Shown here: positions 36,109-48,090 of the stretch, piece after piece
How positions within the stretch are numbered: the stretch's first letter is position 1
Layout: every line of letters begins with the position of its first letter
Source of the DNA: Myrica gale
Lineage: Eukaryota; Streptophyta; Magnoliopsida; Fagales; Myricaceae
Direction of reading: 5' to 3'
Length of the DNA: 64,000 bases
Assembly: GCA_963930655.1 (NCBI GenBank)
Contig: OZ005612.1
Coordinates: 11,165,001 to 11,229,000, forward strand
Notes under the pieces: model-generated
Seen by the model: the letters and a program-made list of their open reading frames with translations, nothing else
The model's database searches: none
Told to the model about the DNA's origin: nothing
Translations under genes and position numbers: made by a program

Positions 36109-36966
36109 ATACTGGCGAACACCAAAAGCAGGTGGATTCACAACAGAGTCGTAAAAATCTTGGCATACATTTCCCACAAATCGATAGAGCCCAACATTGA
36201 CAAGCTTCGAGATGCCGCAGTGGCTATAGAGCAGGGAAGAGAGAACGCATCGCCTACTCGCAGATCCCCATCAAACTATACATCCAAAGATGAGTATTGG
36301 ATTCCTTTCGTCCATGCTCTTCCAGCCTCCACCCAAGACGATCATTCTAACAGGACATCTGTATCTGGCTCAAAACCTTCACCTACTAAAGGAAAATCCA
36401 TGGATACAGAGGATAGAAACGGTGGAGTTCGTGTACCCGATAACAACAACGGCAAGACAACCACAGTACTGGGAGTCCCAGCTATTAATCAATGCCAGGT
36501 GAAGCTGGAACCGTAAGGGCTATTGGGTCGGTCTCGATCTATGCCCCTCGCTTTTCTTTCATCGAAAGGATTAAGTGGCTTTCGATCACGAAATGTCTGT
36601 CTCCTTCTCTCCGGTTGCTCAGATGCTACTACGCCTACGCCTGCAACAACTAATAAGGGCCCTTTTTCGAATGTTTGGAGAGGCTCACTCTGTATTGGAC
36701 CCCAAAAACTCGCCTTTCGTCTTAAGCAGTGGTTGCTTCAGTAATGGTGCGGTTCCAGATTGGAGAAGTGGCTGGTTGTGAATTAAAGGAACATATAGGG
36801 GGCTCATTGGCGTTGGACATTGTTAACAGCTCCTGCCTCCTGGTTTCCTGGTATCTTAGCAGCGATTACATGGTATATGTCAATTTTTTTTTTCTTGGCA
36901 ACCATGGTATATGTCATTGGGATGGGATTAATACAGCTTGTGCAAGGCATTCAAAGGAGACTATAA
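36109..36966 (+). pseudogene. J-protein/ferredoxin gene, 3' part beyond the MULE
   Basis: Reading resumes after the duplicated ATACTGGCG with RTPKAGGFTTES, then (frame change near 36152) LAYISHKSIEPNIDKLRDAA, a low-complexity Ser/Thr-rich linker and SIYAPRFSFIERIKWLSITK (about 36530-36590). A block of about 130 bp without clear intron borders follows, then MVRFQIGEVAG and ELKEHIGGSLALDIVNSS (about 36740-36830), and IGMGLIQLVQGIQRRL with TAA at 36964-36966. The last two blocks are the conserved C-terminal membrane region of the DJC76/DJC77 type. Several frame changes show the gene is dead independently of the MULE insertion. Confidence 0.8.
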
Positions 36967-38644
36967 GGATATTATAGGGGCTGGGGAACAAACTTTAGCA
37001 TGTAAGGGGCGGAACGAGGTAAGTGGGGCTTAGGTGAAACCCAGATCTTTTATAATAATTTATAAAATAATATATTTTAAAAATAAACTATTAATAAAAA
37101 TTTAGTAAAAACATATTCTTCTAATTTTTTGAGATGGAAAATTACTTATCAAAATTTTATATTTTAAATTTGTTAATACATCAATTTCAATTGATTATAT
37201 GGCTAATCCATTTTTCATAGTTCATTTTAAGTATGATTTTATTAGTTTTAGTTTTGAACTTTTTTTTGCAGAAACAGCATTACAGATATTGTCAATAATA
37301 TTTTCGAAGCAATACTTACATTCAAAAAAGAGTCTAATCTTTTTATATAGTTTAATGTTTCGATTGGAGTGTAAATCTCTATTTTAAAATCTTTTTTAAT
37401 ATTTTCAATTCTGAAAACGAATCTAAACCATCAATATTAACATGATCTTCATGTTTTAAAACATTTTCAAGTACAAAGACTATTTTTTCAAGTCATCCTC
37501 ATCCAAACATTTCAACTTTTTCAAATTAAATAAAAAACCAAAAATATTTTCATAGATTGTAAATTATTCAAACCTATTTTCAATTTACAAATAGCTTGAT
37601 CTACTATATATATATAAAATAATCAACTCTAAAAAATTAAATGAATTAGGTGTGAGATTTTATAGGATTTCTCAAATCAATTGTCAACTAATCTTAAGGA
37701 AAATTTATAGAATATTGATTTTATGAAATTTTGTTCAAATCATTTTTGAATTAATATCTTTTAAATAAAGAGACTTTTATGGTTAATCGATGCAAGAGAC
37801 TTTATAAACAGGTAAAGATTTAATAGTTCATTCAATCGATGAGATTTAATAGGCCTTTTTAAAAAATAAAAATTAATTAACTAGATTTTATAGGGTTGAT
37901 CATGCTTTAATAAATGAGACTTTATTAAAGAGATTTTATAGGACTTTGAGATTTTATATGATTTCTCGAATCAATTGACATCTAATCTTAAGGAGATTTT
38001 ATAGGATTGATTTTATTAAATTTGTTTGAATCAATTTACAATTAATATATTTTAAATAAAGAGACGTTATAGGGTTGATCGATACAAGAGACTTTATAAA
38101 AGGTGAATAGTTAATGGTACCTTCAATCAAAGAGATTTAACAGGGTTCTTTATAAAATAAAAATGAATTAAGTAGACTTGATAGGGTTGATGATACTCTA
38201 ATAAAGGAGACTTTATAGATTGATGAAGAGTTGATAATTTCTTTTATCAAGGAGATTTAATATGGCTCTTTATAGAATAAAAATTAATTAACTAAATTTC
38301 TATACAAATAGCTTTACCTTTAAATTTTTTAGGCTTTTTCATTAAATATTTTTTAAATATACATGTTAAAAGAACAATTAATTGGGGGCCTCCCAAATTT
38401 GGGGCCTTGGGCAACCACCTAGAGCCGCCATGTTATAAGGGAAATATCAAAGGCAGTTGTATACAAGTAAGAACATAAATTATGATACATCATACGTAAA
38501 TATCGTACTACTCAAAAATGAGTTGGAGAAGTTCTCGCGGACTAGTTGCTCAACAAGACAACACGCTATGGCTTATTGCTTCAAAAATGATACCTTGTTA
38601 AGCTGTCATATATTGGAAAGTAAATAGACTTACTTTCCCATATC
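36967..38644. repeat. AT-rich non-coding repeat with a tandem block of about 300 bp
   Basis: From about 37020 to 38340 the sequence is very AT-rich. Two diverged tandem copies of a unit of about 300 bp start at about 37650 and 37950; each begins near GAGATTTTATA and shares CAATTG...CTAATCTTAAGG, and a partial third follows. A phrase GGGGGCCTCCCAAATTTGGG at about 38385-38404 resembles the edge of a degenerate plant DNA transposon. No gene is seen. Confidence 0.5.
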
Positions 38645-38649
38645 AATGT

Positions 38650-39184
38650 TGATAGTTTATGCGGAATTAAACTAAAACAAACAACATGTTTTCAACAAAA
38701 CATCAATTAGGATTATAATTACAATTGCGGATTCGATTACCTGCCTGATAAAGGAATTCATGAATCCACAAACCTTAAGCCGCTTTACGATCAGAATAGC
38801 AACTCAGATGCGTTGCCTCCTAAGGAATTTATGTCACACTCTCTTCTTAGGATTTCTCTAATAGGTTCTGATGGCCAACCTCTTAAATATAACAATTACA
38901 TTTATAGGCCTTGGAAAACCCTAGAGAGAGCATGAGACATAGGATCCTTAAGGATCTCAAATTCCAACCGTAGGATTAAACTGAAGAACTCTTCTTCTAA
39001 TAAAATTAGGGCTTCTACTAATTACAATTAAGTCCATCAACATATTGTAATTGACCCCTAAAATTTGAGATTATTGCAACTATGCCCCTTTACATACAAT
39101 TAATTCATTCCACCAAATTATATTCTATATGAGATATTAGGACTAGATTAATTATTTGGTTATCGATGACACATAATTTGAACA
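38650..39184 (-). repeat. Left LTR of the copia element (3' LTR)
   Basis: 535 bp, alignable along its whole length with 46431-46990. On the minus strand it starts TGTTCAAATTATGTG. Confidence 0.9.
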
Positions 39185-39415
39185 ATCTCCCACTTGCCCT
39201 CAGAACCAAATATCACTATCATGTTCCTATCTCATGTAAACTTTAATTTCTTAGTTCACAACTTAGTTGGACCATAAAATAATTTTGAAATATATAAAAT
39301 ATACTTTTATGTATTCATAAAATAGTTTTGTAAAAATACACCGGCTAGATTTTTGTTGGTCCAACTCTTATATGAACACTAACTGAATATACTGTCTCTC
39401 CAAGAGACTGGTGGA

Positions 39416-41244
39416 TGTGAGTTCCAGGATTAAGGCAACCCAAGAAGGGGTGTGAATTGGTTTTCCAAAAATTTTCACTTTTAACCCTAAAAGACGTGTT
39501 TTCAAAGTAAATATTAAGGGGTAAACTCATAGTTAGCCCCCTATGTTTGGGCCAAAATCATAGTTAACCCTATATTTTTGAATCCAACAATTCGATACCC
39601 ATAACTTTCAAAACCTATCAATCTTCGCCCCCCGTCTAAATTAGACGTTAAATCAGACGGAAAAGTATGAAAATGACCAAAATGCCCCTCCAAAATAAAA
39701 TTACTAAAAAAAATAAAAAAAATCATTAAAAATAAAAAATGATATTTTTTCAAAAATTAATATTTTTTAAATAAAACTATATTGAAAATCTATTTCAATA
39801 ATATATTTATTTTAATTTATTTCTTAAATTTATATTTATATTTTATTTTATTATAAATTTTAGCTTTGGAGGGGCATTTCGATCATTTTGCATGAATTTC
39901 CGTCGGACTTAACACCTGATTTAGACGGGGGGCTAACTTTGATAGGTTTTGAAAGTTATTGGTATCAAATTGTTGAATTCAAAAATATGGGGCTAACTAT
40001 GATTTTTGCCCAAACATAGGGGGCTAACTATGAGTTTACCCCAAATATTAATTTAGCACAAGCATAAATATGCAACAAGTATAATAAGTGCTAAATATAA
40101 AGAGAAGAGTTTAGAGAAGCAAACACGTGATTTTTAGGTGGTTCAGCAAACCCGCCTACATCTACTCCTCAAGCTCCTTCACCGAGCCTTGAGATTTTTC
40201 CACTATTCTTCAAATAGCATACACTCTAGCTTCCGGGTGCTAGAGAACCGAACAAGTGTTTTCTCGGGCTCAACATTCAAACCCACCCAAGTAGTTTTTC
40301 GGGCTCACCACTCCCAACCTACCCAAGCTTGAAATATTCCCTCTCTAAGCTTCTTCTTTAGTGAACAATCCTCACTAAAGGAATCACCTCTTTTGATAGG
40401 AATATTGAATAAATAAAACTCACTCAAAGAGTAGATATAAAATTAGAAAGCTCTATCTCTTGATGCAAACAAAGACAAGGATATGAAAGTGTGTTTTGGG
40501 TGAATAATATGAGAAATATAGAATATGAAGGTTTGAAATATTTCTCAAGTGATCTAAATGATATGTGGTCGTTGTGTGTTTATTTCAGAAGTTATGGCTG
40601 TGTATTTATAGGCCACATATGAAAAATAGCCGTTTATAGCCCTTGGGAGTCGTCTGTTAAAACGATCCGGTCGACCGCTACATGAACTGGTCAACCGCTT
40701 CAAGTTACCGTTACCCAACCGTCATATTGTCAGAAGCTCAACGACTCTATTTTAAAATCAACCGGTCGACCGCTATACCAAGCGGTCGAAGACCGGTCGA
40801 CCACTTCACCAACCGGTCGACCGCTTCAACTTAAACACATAGTCTGGTTCTTTTAAAATCATGTTTTTTACCACTTTTAAACACTCAATTTTAAAGACTT
40901 ACTTCCCATAAGTATATGAAAGGTTTGAGAGTTTGATTGAGGCGTTTTAAAACCTTTAAAAACATTTTAATTTTTCAAACAAAAGGTAAAACGGTATATG
41001 CACGTTTTGAAAGTTATGCAAGTGCGTGATTCAAATCCTTGTCAAAAGTAAAATAAAGAGTAACAAGGTTTATACCCTAAGATCTTGAATCTTCACTTTT
41101 GAGCTCCTTGCATATTCTTGATCTTCTTTCTTCAAGTCTTTGGATCTTTGATGAAACATGACTTTGTCTTTGAAGATATCCATTTTATAAACTTAATTCA
41201 TTTATTGAAATCATCAAAATCTCAATTGTGCACAAAATCCAACA
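39416..41244 (-). mobile_element. Solo LTR of a SIRE-like copia family, nested in the copia element
   Basis: The segment starts TGTGAGTTCCAGGATTAAGG and ends AAAATCCAACA, and is flanked by a perfect 5-bp target duplication GTGGA (39411-39415 and 41245-41249). It shares landmarks with 6532-7425: GGGGTGTGAATTGG, GTGATTTTTAGGTGGTTC (about 40127) and TTTATAGG...CTTGGGAGTC (about 40608-40650). The central part (40670-40840) carries about six CCGGTCGACCG-like motifs. Without the MITE inside it the LTR is about 1.3 kb. No internal coding region is present. Confidence 0.88.
39518..40042. mobile_element. 525-bp Mutator-like MITE, complete
   Basis: Inverted arms of roughly 170 bp begin GGGGTAAACTCATAGTTAGC and surround an AT-rich centre. 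A perfect 9-bp target duplication AAATATTAA lies at 39509-39517 and 40043-40051. It sits inside the solo LTR at 39416-41244, so it is the youngest layer of this nest. Non-coding. Same family as 6169-6531. Confidence 0.92.
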
Positions 41245-44200
41245 GTGGATTCCTTGTTGAGCATTCATATAACTCATCAATCATGCACATAACCCAACAT
41301 GTTCGTATATAGTCCTGAATGGACATCAACGGTTGACAATGTCAAAGTATTTGTACATAATACATGAATAAACACAAACCTTTCAGGTCTAAGGACAATA
41401 CCGAATTGTGATAGAACAACCTTTAACCTGGCAGTGATGATTCCAAAAGGCATTCTTAATCGAATCATGTTCAGTGTTTGTACTTGTTACATGACACCCA
41501 CTTGTCTACTTAAGGTCATACCTCAATGATGTAATCAATCATTCTTCGCACAAGTGTAGACTTTATGGTACAAAAGTCTAGAACAATTTCAGGCTTACAA
41601 GAAACTGAAAAATCATTATTCCCTGTCTTTGATTCATTAATCTCGAGCATGATTTTTCTACATTGATACCTGAAAAAATTTTCATCATAACATCTCATGT
41701 TACGTATAAACCCATAACAACAACAATATATGTGAAAACAAATAAAATTTTATTATCAAATAATAAAGGAAAAACGAAATGTCAAACCCAATCATACATA
41801 TATCTCAAACCCATATCCTTAATATGTTTCTCAAACACTTTCTGAGATAAAGACTTTGTAAATGGATTAGCTAAATTATCAGCTGATGCAACTTTCACCA
41901 TTGTGACATCACCTCTGGATATGATATCACGATTAGGTGAAAACGACGTTCTATATGCTTTGTCCTTTGATGAGACCTTGGTTCCACTGCTTGTGCAATT
42001 GCACCATTGTTAGCAGTATAAGGGAATAGGCGCCTCAATCGATGAGACAACTTCAAGTTCTTGAATGAACTTGCGACTCCACACAGCTTCCTTTCCAGCT
42101 TCACATGCAACAACATATTTTGCCCAGTTGTAGAATTAATAGTAGTACTTTGCTTGAAACTTCTCCAACTGAATGCTCATTTGCCAAGAAGGAACACAAT
42201 CCAGATGTTGATCTTCTATTATTAATGTCTTATTGAAAATCCGAATCTGTTTATAACTGGATAATCATATCCTCACTGCTATACATTAAGAAATAATGTT
42301 TTTTATTTCTCAAATACCTAAGGATATGTTTCACTGCTGACTAATGTTCTGGACCTAGATTGGATTGGTATTTACTCACAACACTAACTGCGTGACTGAT
42401 ATCAGGTGTAGTACAAAGCATAGCATATATGAGACTCCCTACAGCCGAATCATAATGACAGTTACTCATCTTCTCTCTTTCTTCAGGTATTTTTGGACAC
42501 ATCTGCTTACAGAGGTGAATTCCATGTCTAAAGGGTAGAAACTCTTTCTTGGAATTTACCATGCTAAATCTAGCCAATATCTTGTCAATAAAATTGACCT
42601 GTGAGAAACCCAAGAATCTCTTCTTCCGGTCTCTAAACACTTTGATCCCAAGTATGTAGGATGCTTCCCCGGGGTCTTTCATTGAAAATTAGTTAAACAA
42701 TCACATTTTCATAGATGACAGAGTCTTTACATCATTCCCAATGAGCAATATGCCATCCACATAAAAAACCAAAAAGGTGATAGCACTCACACTAACCTTC
42801 TTGTAGACACAAGGTTCATCCATGTTTTATGAGAAATCAAACATTTTGATTGCTTCATCAAAACGGATGTTCTAACAACGTGATGCTTGTTTTAGGCCAT
42901 AAATGAATTTCTCCAATTTGCACACTTTTTATTCATTTTTACCAGATATGAAACCTTCTATCTGGTCCATATAAATTTCTTCATGGATGTGCCAATTCAA
43001 GAATGTGGTTTTCACATCCATCTGACATATCTTATAATCATCGTATGCTGCAATTGCCAATATAATCCTTATGGATTTTAGCATGGCTACTAGTGAAAAA
43101 GTTTCCTCATAATCAATACCACTCTTTTGAGTATACCAAGTTTCCTTTTATAGACCCATTTGCAACTTATAGGCTTAATGTCTTTTGGTTTGTCTACCAA
43201 GGTTCATACCTTGTTGGAATACATGGAGTCCATCTCTGATTTCATGGCCACAGGTGAATGCTTAGCATCTTTGTCTTTCACAGCCTCCGTATAATCATAA
43301 GGATCAATCTCCAGTCCCTCAGATTCCATTTGATAAATCTCATTTAACAAATTGAATTTTATTGGAGGTCTTATAATCCTTTTACTACGACGAGGCTTCT
43401 ATGTCTCAACAGGTTCAGTTTGATAAGTGGGAATAATTGTTTGATCCTCTTTGTTCTCATTTTGCTCAGTCACTGTACTATCTCTTTGCTCATCAAAAGT
43501 AACTCTACTCTCAGTTTCATTCAAACTATAATCCTCTTCAAGAAAAGTAGCATTCCTGCTAACAAGCACTTTGTTTTCATTTGGATTATAGAAGTAGAAA
43601 CCAATAGTCATTTTGGGATAGCCTATAAATAGACACCTATTAGTCCTTGATCCCAGCTTATCCATATTAAACCTTTTAACATGAGCTTTGGAGGTCTTAT
43701 AATCCTTTTACTACTACGAGGCTTTTATGTCTCAACAGGTTCAGTTTGATCAGTGGGAATAATTGTTTGATCCTCATTGTTCTCATTTTGCTCAGTCACT
43801 GTACTATCTCTTTGCTCATCAAAAGTAACTCTACTCTCAGTTTCATTCAAACTATAATCCTCTTCAAGAAAAGTAGCATTCCTGCTAACAAACACTTTGT
43901 TTTCATTTGGATTATAGAAGTAGAAACCAGTAGTCATTTTAGGATAGCCTATATAAATAGGCATCTATTAGTCCTTGATCCCAGCTTATCCATATTAAAC
44001 CTTTTAGCATGAGCTGGAAAACCCCATATCTTAAAATGATTTAGGCTTGACATTTTGCAGTCCATTACTCATATGAGGTATTTGGAACCGATTTGTAGGG
44101 AACCTGTTTAACAAGTACACAACGGTCTCCAAAGCATGTCCCCAAAATGATATGGGCAATTCAGATATGCTCATCATGGAACAAACCATATTCAATAGGG

Positions 44201-46430
44201 TTCTATTCATTCTCTCTGCAACACCATTGTGTTGTGGTGTGCCTGATGGTGTGAGTTGAGATATGATTTCATGATCTTTAAGGTAAACTTTAAAATCATC
44301 TAAGAGGTATTCGCCTCCCCTATCGGAGGGAATCATTTTAATGGACTTTCCAATCTGTTTCTCAACTTCATTGTGGAATTCCTTGAACTTTTTAAAAGAT
44401 TCTGATTTATGCTTCATCAGGTATAGATAACCATACCTGGAATAATCATCAACGAAAGTAATGAAATAAGAGAAACCTCATCTTTCCATGTGGTTGAAGG
44501 GACCACAAACATCAGTATGTATTAATCCTAATACTTCTGTTGCTCTAATTTCCTTTCCTGTAAAAGGGGTTTTGGTGATCATTCCTTGTAAGTAGGGCTC
44601 ACAGATTGGATAAGGCTCAATTTTCAGAAATTGCAATGACACATCCCTTACCAATCTATTGATCCTACCAATATTGGCATGACCAAGTCTTAGATACCAC
44701 AAGTAATTTAGATTAACATCATTTTCCATCATAAGGGATAACACACTGGAATCATGATTCTGAACAGTATTCAAATAATTATCAACATTCAAAAGATAAA
44801 GACCATCATAAATAATTCCAGAAGCAACAAATTTATTTCGAAACTTAATAACAAGCTTGGAATTGAAAATAAATGAATATCCAGATAAACCAATTTTTGA
44901 AACAAAAATCAAGTTTCTACGAACTTCTGGAACATAAAGATAGTCTTCTAGAATCAAAATTCTATTATTAAATAATTCTAAACTAAAAAATCTGATGGCG
45001 GTCCTTGCAACAGTTGAACCTGTCACCATCTTAAGGATCAACTCCCCTTCATGGAGCCTTCTGGTCTCTTTGAACCCCTGCAACATATTGCAGATGTGAG
45101 ATGTAGAACTAGAATTCGCACACCATGAATTAAATGGATCATCCATTAAATTCAATTCAATTACAAGTATATTAGACATACATTCAGAAGGTTTGCCCTT
45201 TTTAAGAAAAACTAAGTAAACTCGGCAATTTCTCTTCCAGTGACCGGACTTGCCGCAATGGAAACATTTCCTTTTCTTTGTTCTTGTCACTGCCTTTGTT
45301 TCCTTGTCCGCTTTGGACATTCTTAACTGCCTGAGACCCCTTATTATTTGTCTTGAATTTCTTAAACTTTGGTTTCATTTTCATATAGGCATCAGATTTC
45401 TCTATGACCATCACAATATGTTTGTCCTTCTTGAAGAGATCTTGAGCTGACTACAACATATTGAGCAACTCTGACAATGTCACACTCATCTTGTTCATAT
45501 TGTAATTAAGGACAAATTGATTGAAAGAATCAGGCATAGATGACAGAATGACATCAACTTTTGTGTCATTATCCATCTCAGCTCCCTAAAAGTCCAGTTC
45601 CTTGATGAAATAAATCATCTTCAAGACATGATCCCGAATTAGGCTCCCTTCCACCATTTTGGTGGAAATCTGCAAAATAATTCACACATATATTTCCATT
45701 AGATTCAGGTTTTTGAATTACTAATGGTACCACTCATTCGAATAATAAACATATATATCAAATATATCACAATCATGAGAAATATATCATTTATATTCAA
45801 GACATTCTAAGTGGGTATCGAGAATCTTTACCTTACATATCTTGTAAAGACGAATTGCTACTATTCATCAAAATTTACATCATATGCAAAATATTTAAAA
45901 TATTTTTGATTCTCGATTTTCTTTTGGCCTACCTAAATAAACAGATCTTATACTATTTTAATACTTGCCTTTATTTGGTTTGTGCATTCCATTATCTAAG
46001 TGTGTCGGGAAGATAAGTTCGGCCTCACGACGTTGGATGTTGCCCGCAGCACAAGGCTGCAAGACCCCTGTACCGGGAAGACAAGCTCGGCCTCACGACG
46101 AGCCCCGCCACTACCCAATTTTCAGGCAACCTCCTTTGTTCATCTCATGAATAGTTATTTTTTTAAATTCCAAACATTTACTGTTCATAACCCCTTCAAA
46201 AATAAAACTATGTTCATCGCATGAACCAAATACAGATTTTATAAAATAAATTTAGGGAACAAAATAACATGAACAGTAAATTGAATTTTAATATAATAAA
46301 ATAATGCACTATTCATAATAGTGTTGAACAGTAACTGGGAAAAGGTTTAGTCTTTTGATTCTTAATAAAAAATTAGCAAGGTCCATATAATCCAACAATT
46401 GCAATCATATGAACCTGGCTTTGATACCAC

Positions 46431-46990
46431 TGATATTTTTTTTTGAAAATAAACTAAAACAAACAACTTGTTTTCAATAAAACGTCAATCATGATTATAA
46501 TTGCAATTGCAGATTCGATTAACTACCTGATATAGGAATTTATGAATCAACAAACCTCAAGCCACACTTTATGATACAATCCAAAGCTCCAACAATTCAA
46601 AATAGTAACTCAGATGCGTTGCCTCCTGAGGGGTTTATGTCACACTCTTTTCTTGGGATTTTTCTAATAGGTTCTGATGGTCAACCTCTTGAATATAACA
46701 GTTATATTTATAGGCCTTGGGAAACCCTGGAGAGAGCTAGAGATATAGGATCCTTAGGGATCTCAAATTGTAGCCGTAGGATTAAACTGAAAAACTCTTC
46801 TTCTAATAAAATTAGGGCTTCTACTAATTACAATCAAGTCCATCAACATATTGTAATTGACCCCTGAAATTTGAGATTATTGGAAATATGCCCCTTTACA
46901 TACAATTAATTTCTTCCACCAAACTATATTTCATATGAGATATTAGGACTTGATTAATTATTTGGTTATCAATGACACATAATTCTAACA
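46431..46990 (-). repeat. Right LTR of the copia element (5' LTR)
   Basis: 560 bp, paired with 38650-39184. The primer binding site lies immediately to its left at 46418-46430 on the minus strand. Confidence 0.9.
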
Positions 46991-46995
46991 AATGT

Positions 46996-48090
46996 GACCC
47001 TAAACAGAGAAAAGAGAAACATGCAAAAAGAAAGAAGAAGAACAGCAGATAGTTATGAGACTTCTTCTGGGTCTGAATGAGTAGACATTCCAAATTACAA
47101 TTAAGATGGATTTCTTCACCATGGGTAATCATAGTACTAAATTTGAAGGGAAAACTTCACTTTGAGCTATCAAATTATAAGGTCAATGTCAATTTGAGAG
47201 TCTCAACAACTAAGTTTTTAGTATTATGCATCCATACAACTAAAATTCAACAGTGGGGGCGCCTCAAAAAAGATTTAATCGTCAAAATCATGCTACATGG
47301 CCTATTCATAACACATGCCACTTTTTTTACTATCAGATATCTCTTTTGAATGTGTACAATGATTAGTTTTGATAATTTGAGGGTTCAATATAACGAACTT
47401 AGCAATTTGGACCTCTAAAAGGACATTAACCTGTGGGGACACAAGATAACTGTTCCTCAAATTTAAATGTATCCTACATTTCACTGTAATCAAGTGCCAA
47501 CCATTAATTTGTTTTTTTTATTGGTACGTTCCTACCATTAAATTCACTTTGGTCGATTATTTTGAACCAACCAGATTGATTTGGTTTCTTTTTGGGGAAA
47601 CATGCAAAAATCAAATTGCACCCCCTCAAATTTCAATTCACACTCCATAAGTTGCAAGAAAAATTGATTGTCTTCCGCAGTTCGATTTGATCATTAAATG
47701 AAACGGAAAGTGGCGTGGAGTAATGGAAATGCCCGACCAAAATAAAATAGAATTTCCATATTTTTATTTTTAACACTTTTTCAAAGTTCTTAGTACTTTC
47801 AATGGGCATTTCGGTCAATTTTTCGTGGGGTAACGGTCATTTGTTTTTAACATTAGGAACAAATTGAAATTTGAGGGGAGGTGACTGATTTTTGCCAATA
47901 GATATGAAATGAGATTTAATTTAATTTTTTTCTTTTCTCTTCTGTCAACTATATGAAAGCTTCTTTTGTAACTACATTGATTTTAATGGTTTGTTTATAT
48001 TTTCTCTTCAAGGTGCCGTAGTTGAATTATAAATCAGATCTTCTCCAATTCTTTGTACAATTATTGGGCAATTTAAAGGGACGAAACAAT
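46996..48090. other. Intergenic with MITE relics
   Basis: No gene. About 47120-47500 has the base composition and phrases (AAACTTCACTTTGAG, AATTTGAGAG) of a degenerate MITE without clear ends. A better-defined MITE is at 47603-47897. Confidence 0.4.
47603..47897. mobile_element. MITE of about 295 bp, Mutator-like
   Basis: Imperfect inverted arms: TGCAAAAATCA ... CCCTCAAATTTCAATT on the left is matched by the complement of AATTTGAGGGG ... TGATTTTTGCCA on the right. The inner phrases (AAATGCCCGACC, GGGCATTTCGGTCA) resemble the other Mutator-like MITEs in this window. The target duplication is not clear. Confidence 0.6.

Larger units (their letters stand above)
38650..46990 (-). mobile_element. 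Ty1/copia retrotransposon, full length but broken
   Basis: Two related LTRs (38650-39184 and 46431-46990; TG...CA) flank it, with a perfect 5-bp target duplication AATGT (38645-38649 and 46991-46995). On the minus strand a tRNA-Met-type primer binding site (GTGGTATCAAAGC, 46418-46430) and a purine tract (GGCAAGTGGGAGAT, 39185-39198) lie just inside the LTRs. Recognisable parts run from gag zinc knuckle (CFHCGKSGHWKRNC) and protease-like region, through integrase (SDRGGEYL, SGTPQHNGVAERMNR), to reverse transcriptase (SYILGIKVFRD) and RNase H remnants. It is broken in many places. The LTRs differ at roughly one base in ten by eye, so the insertion is old. A solo LTR of another family sits inside it. 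Confidence 0.93.
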
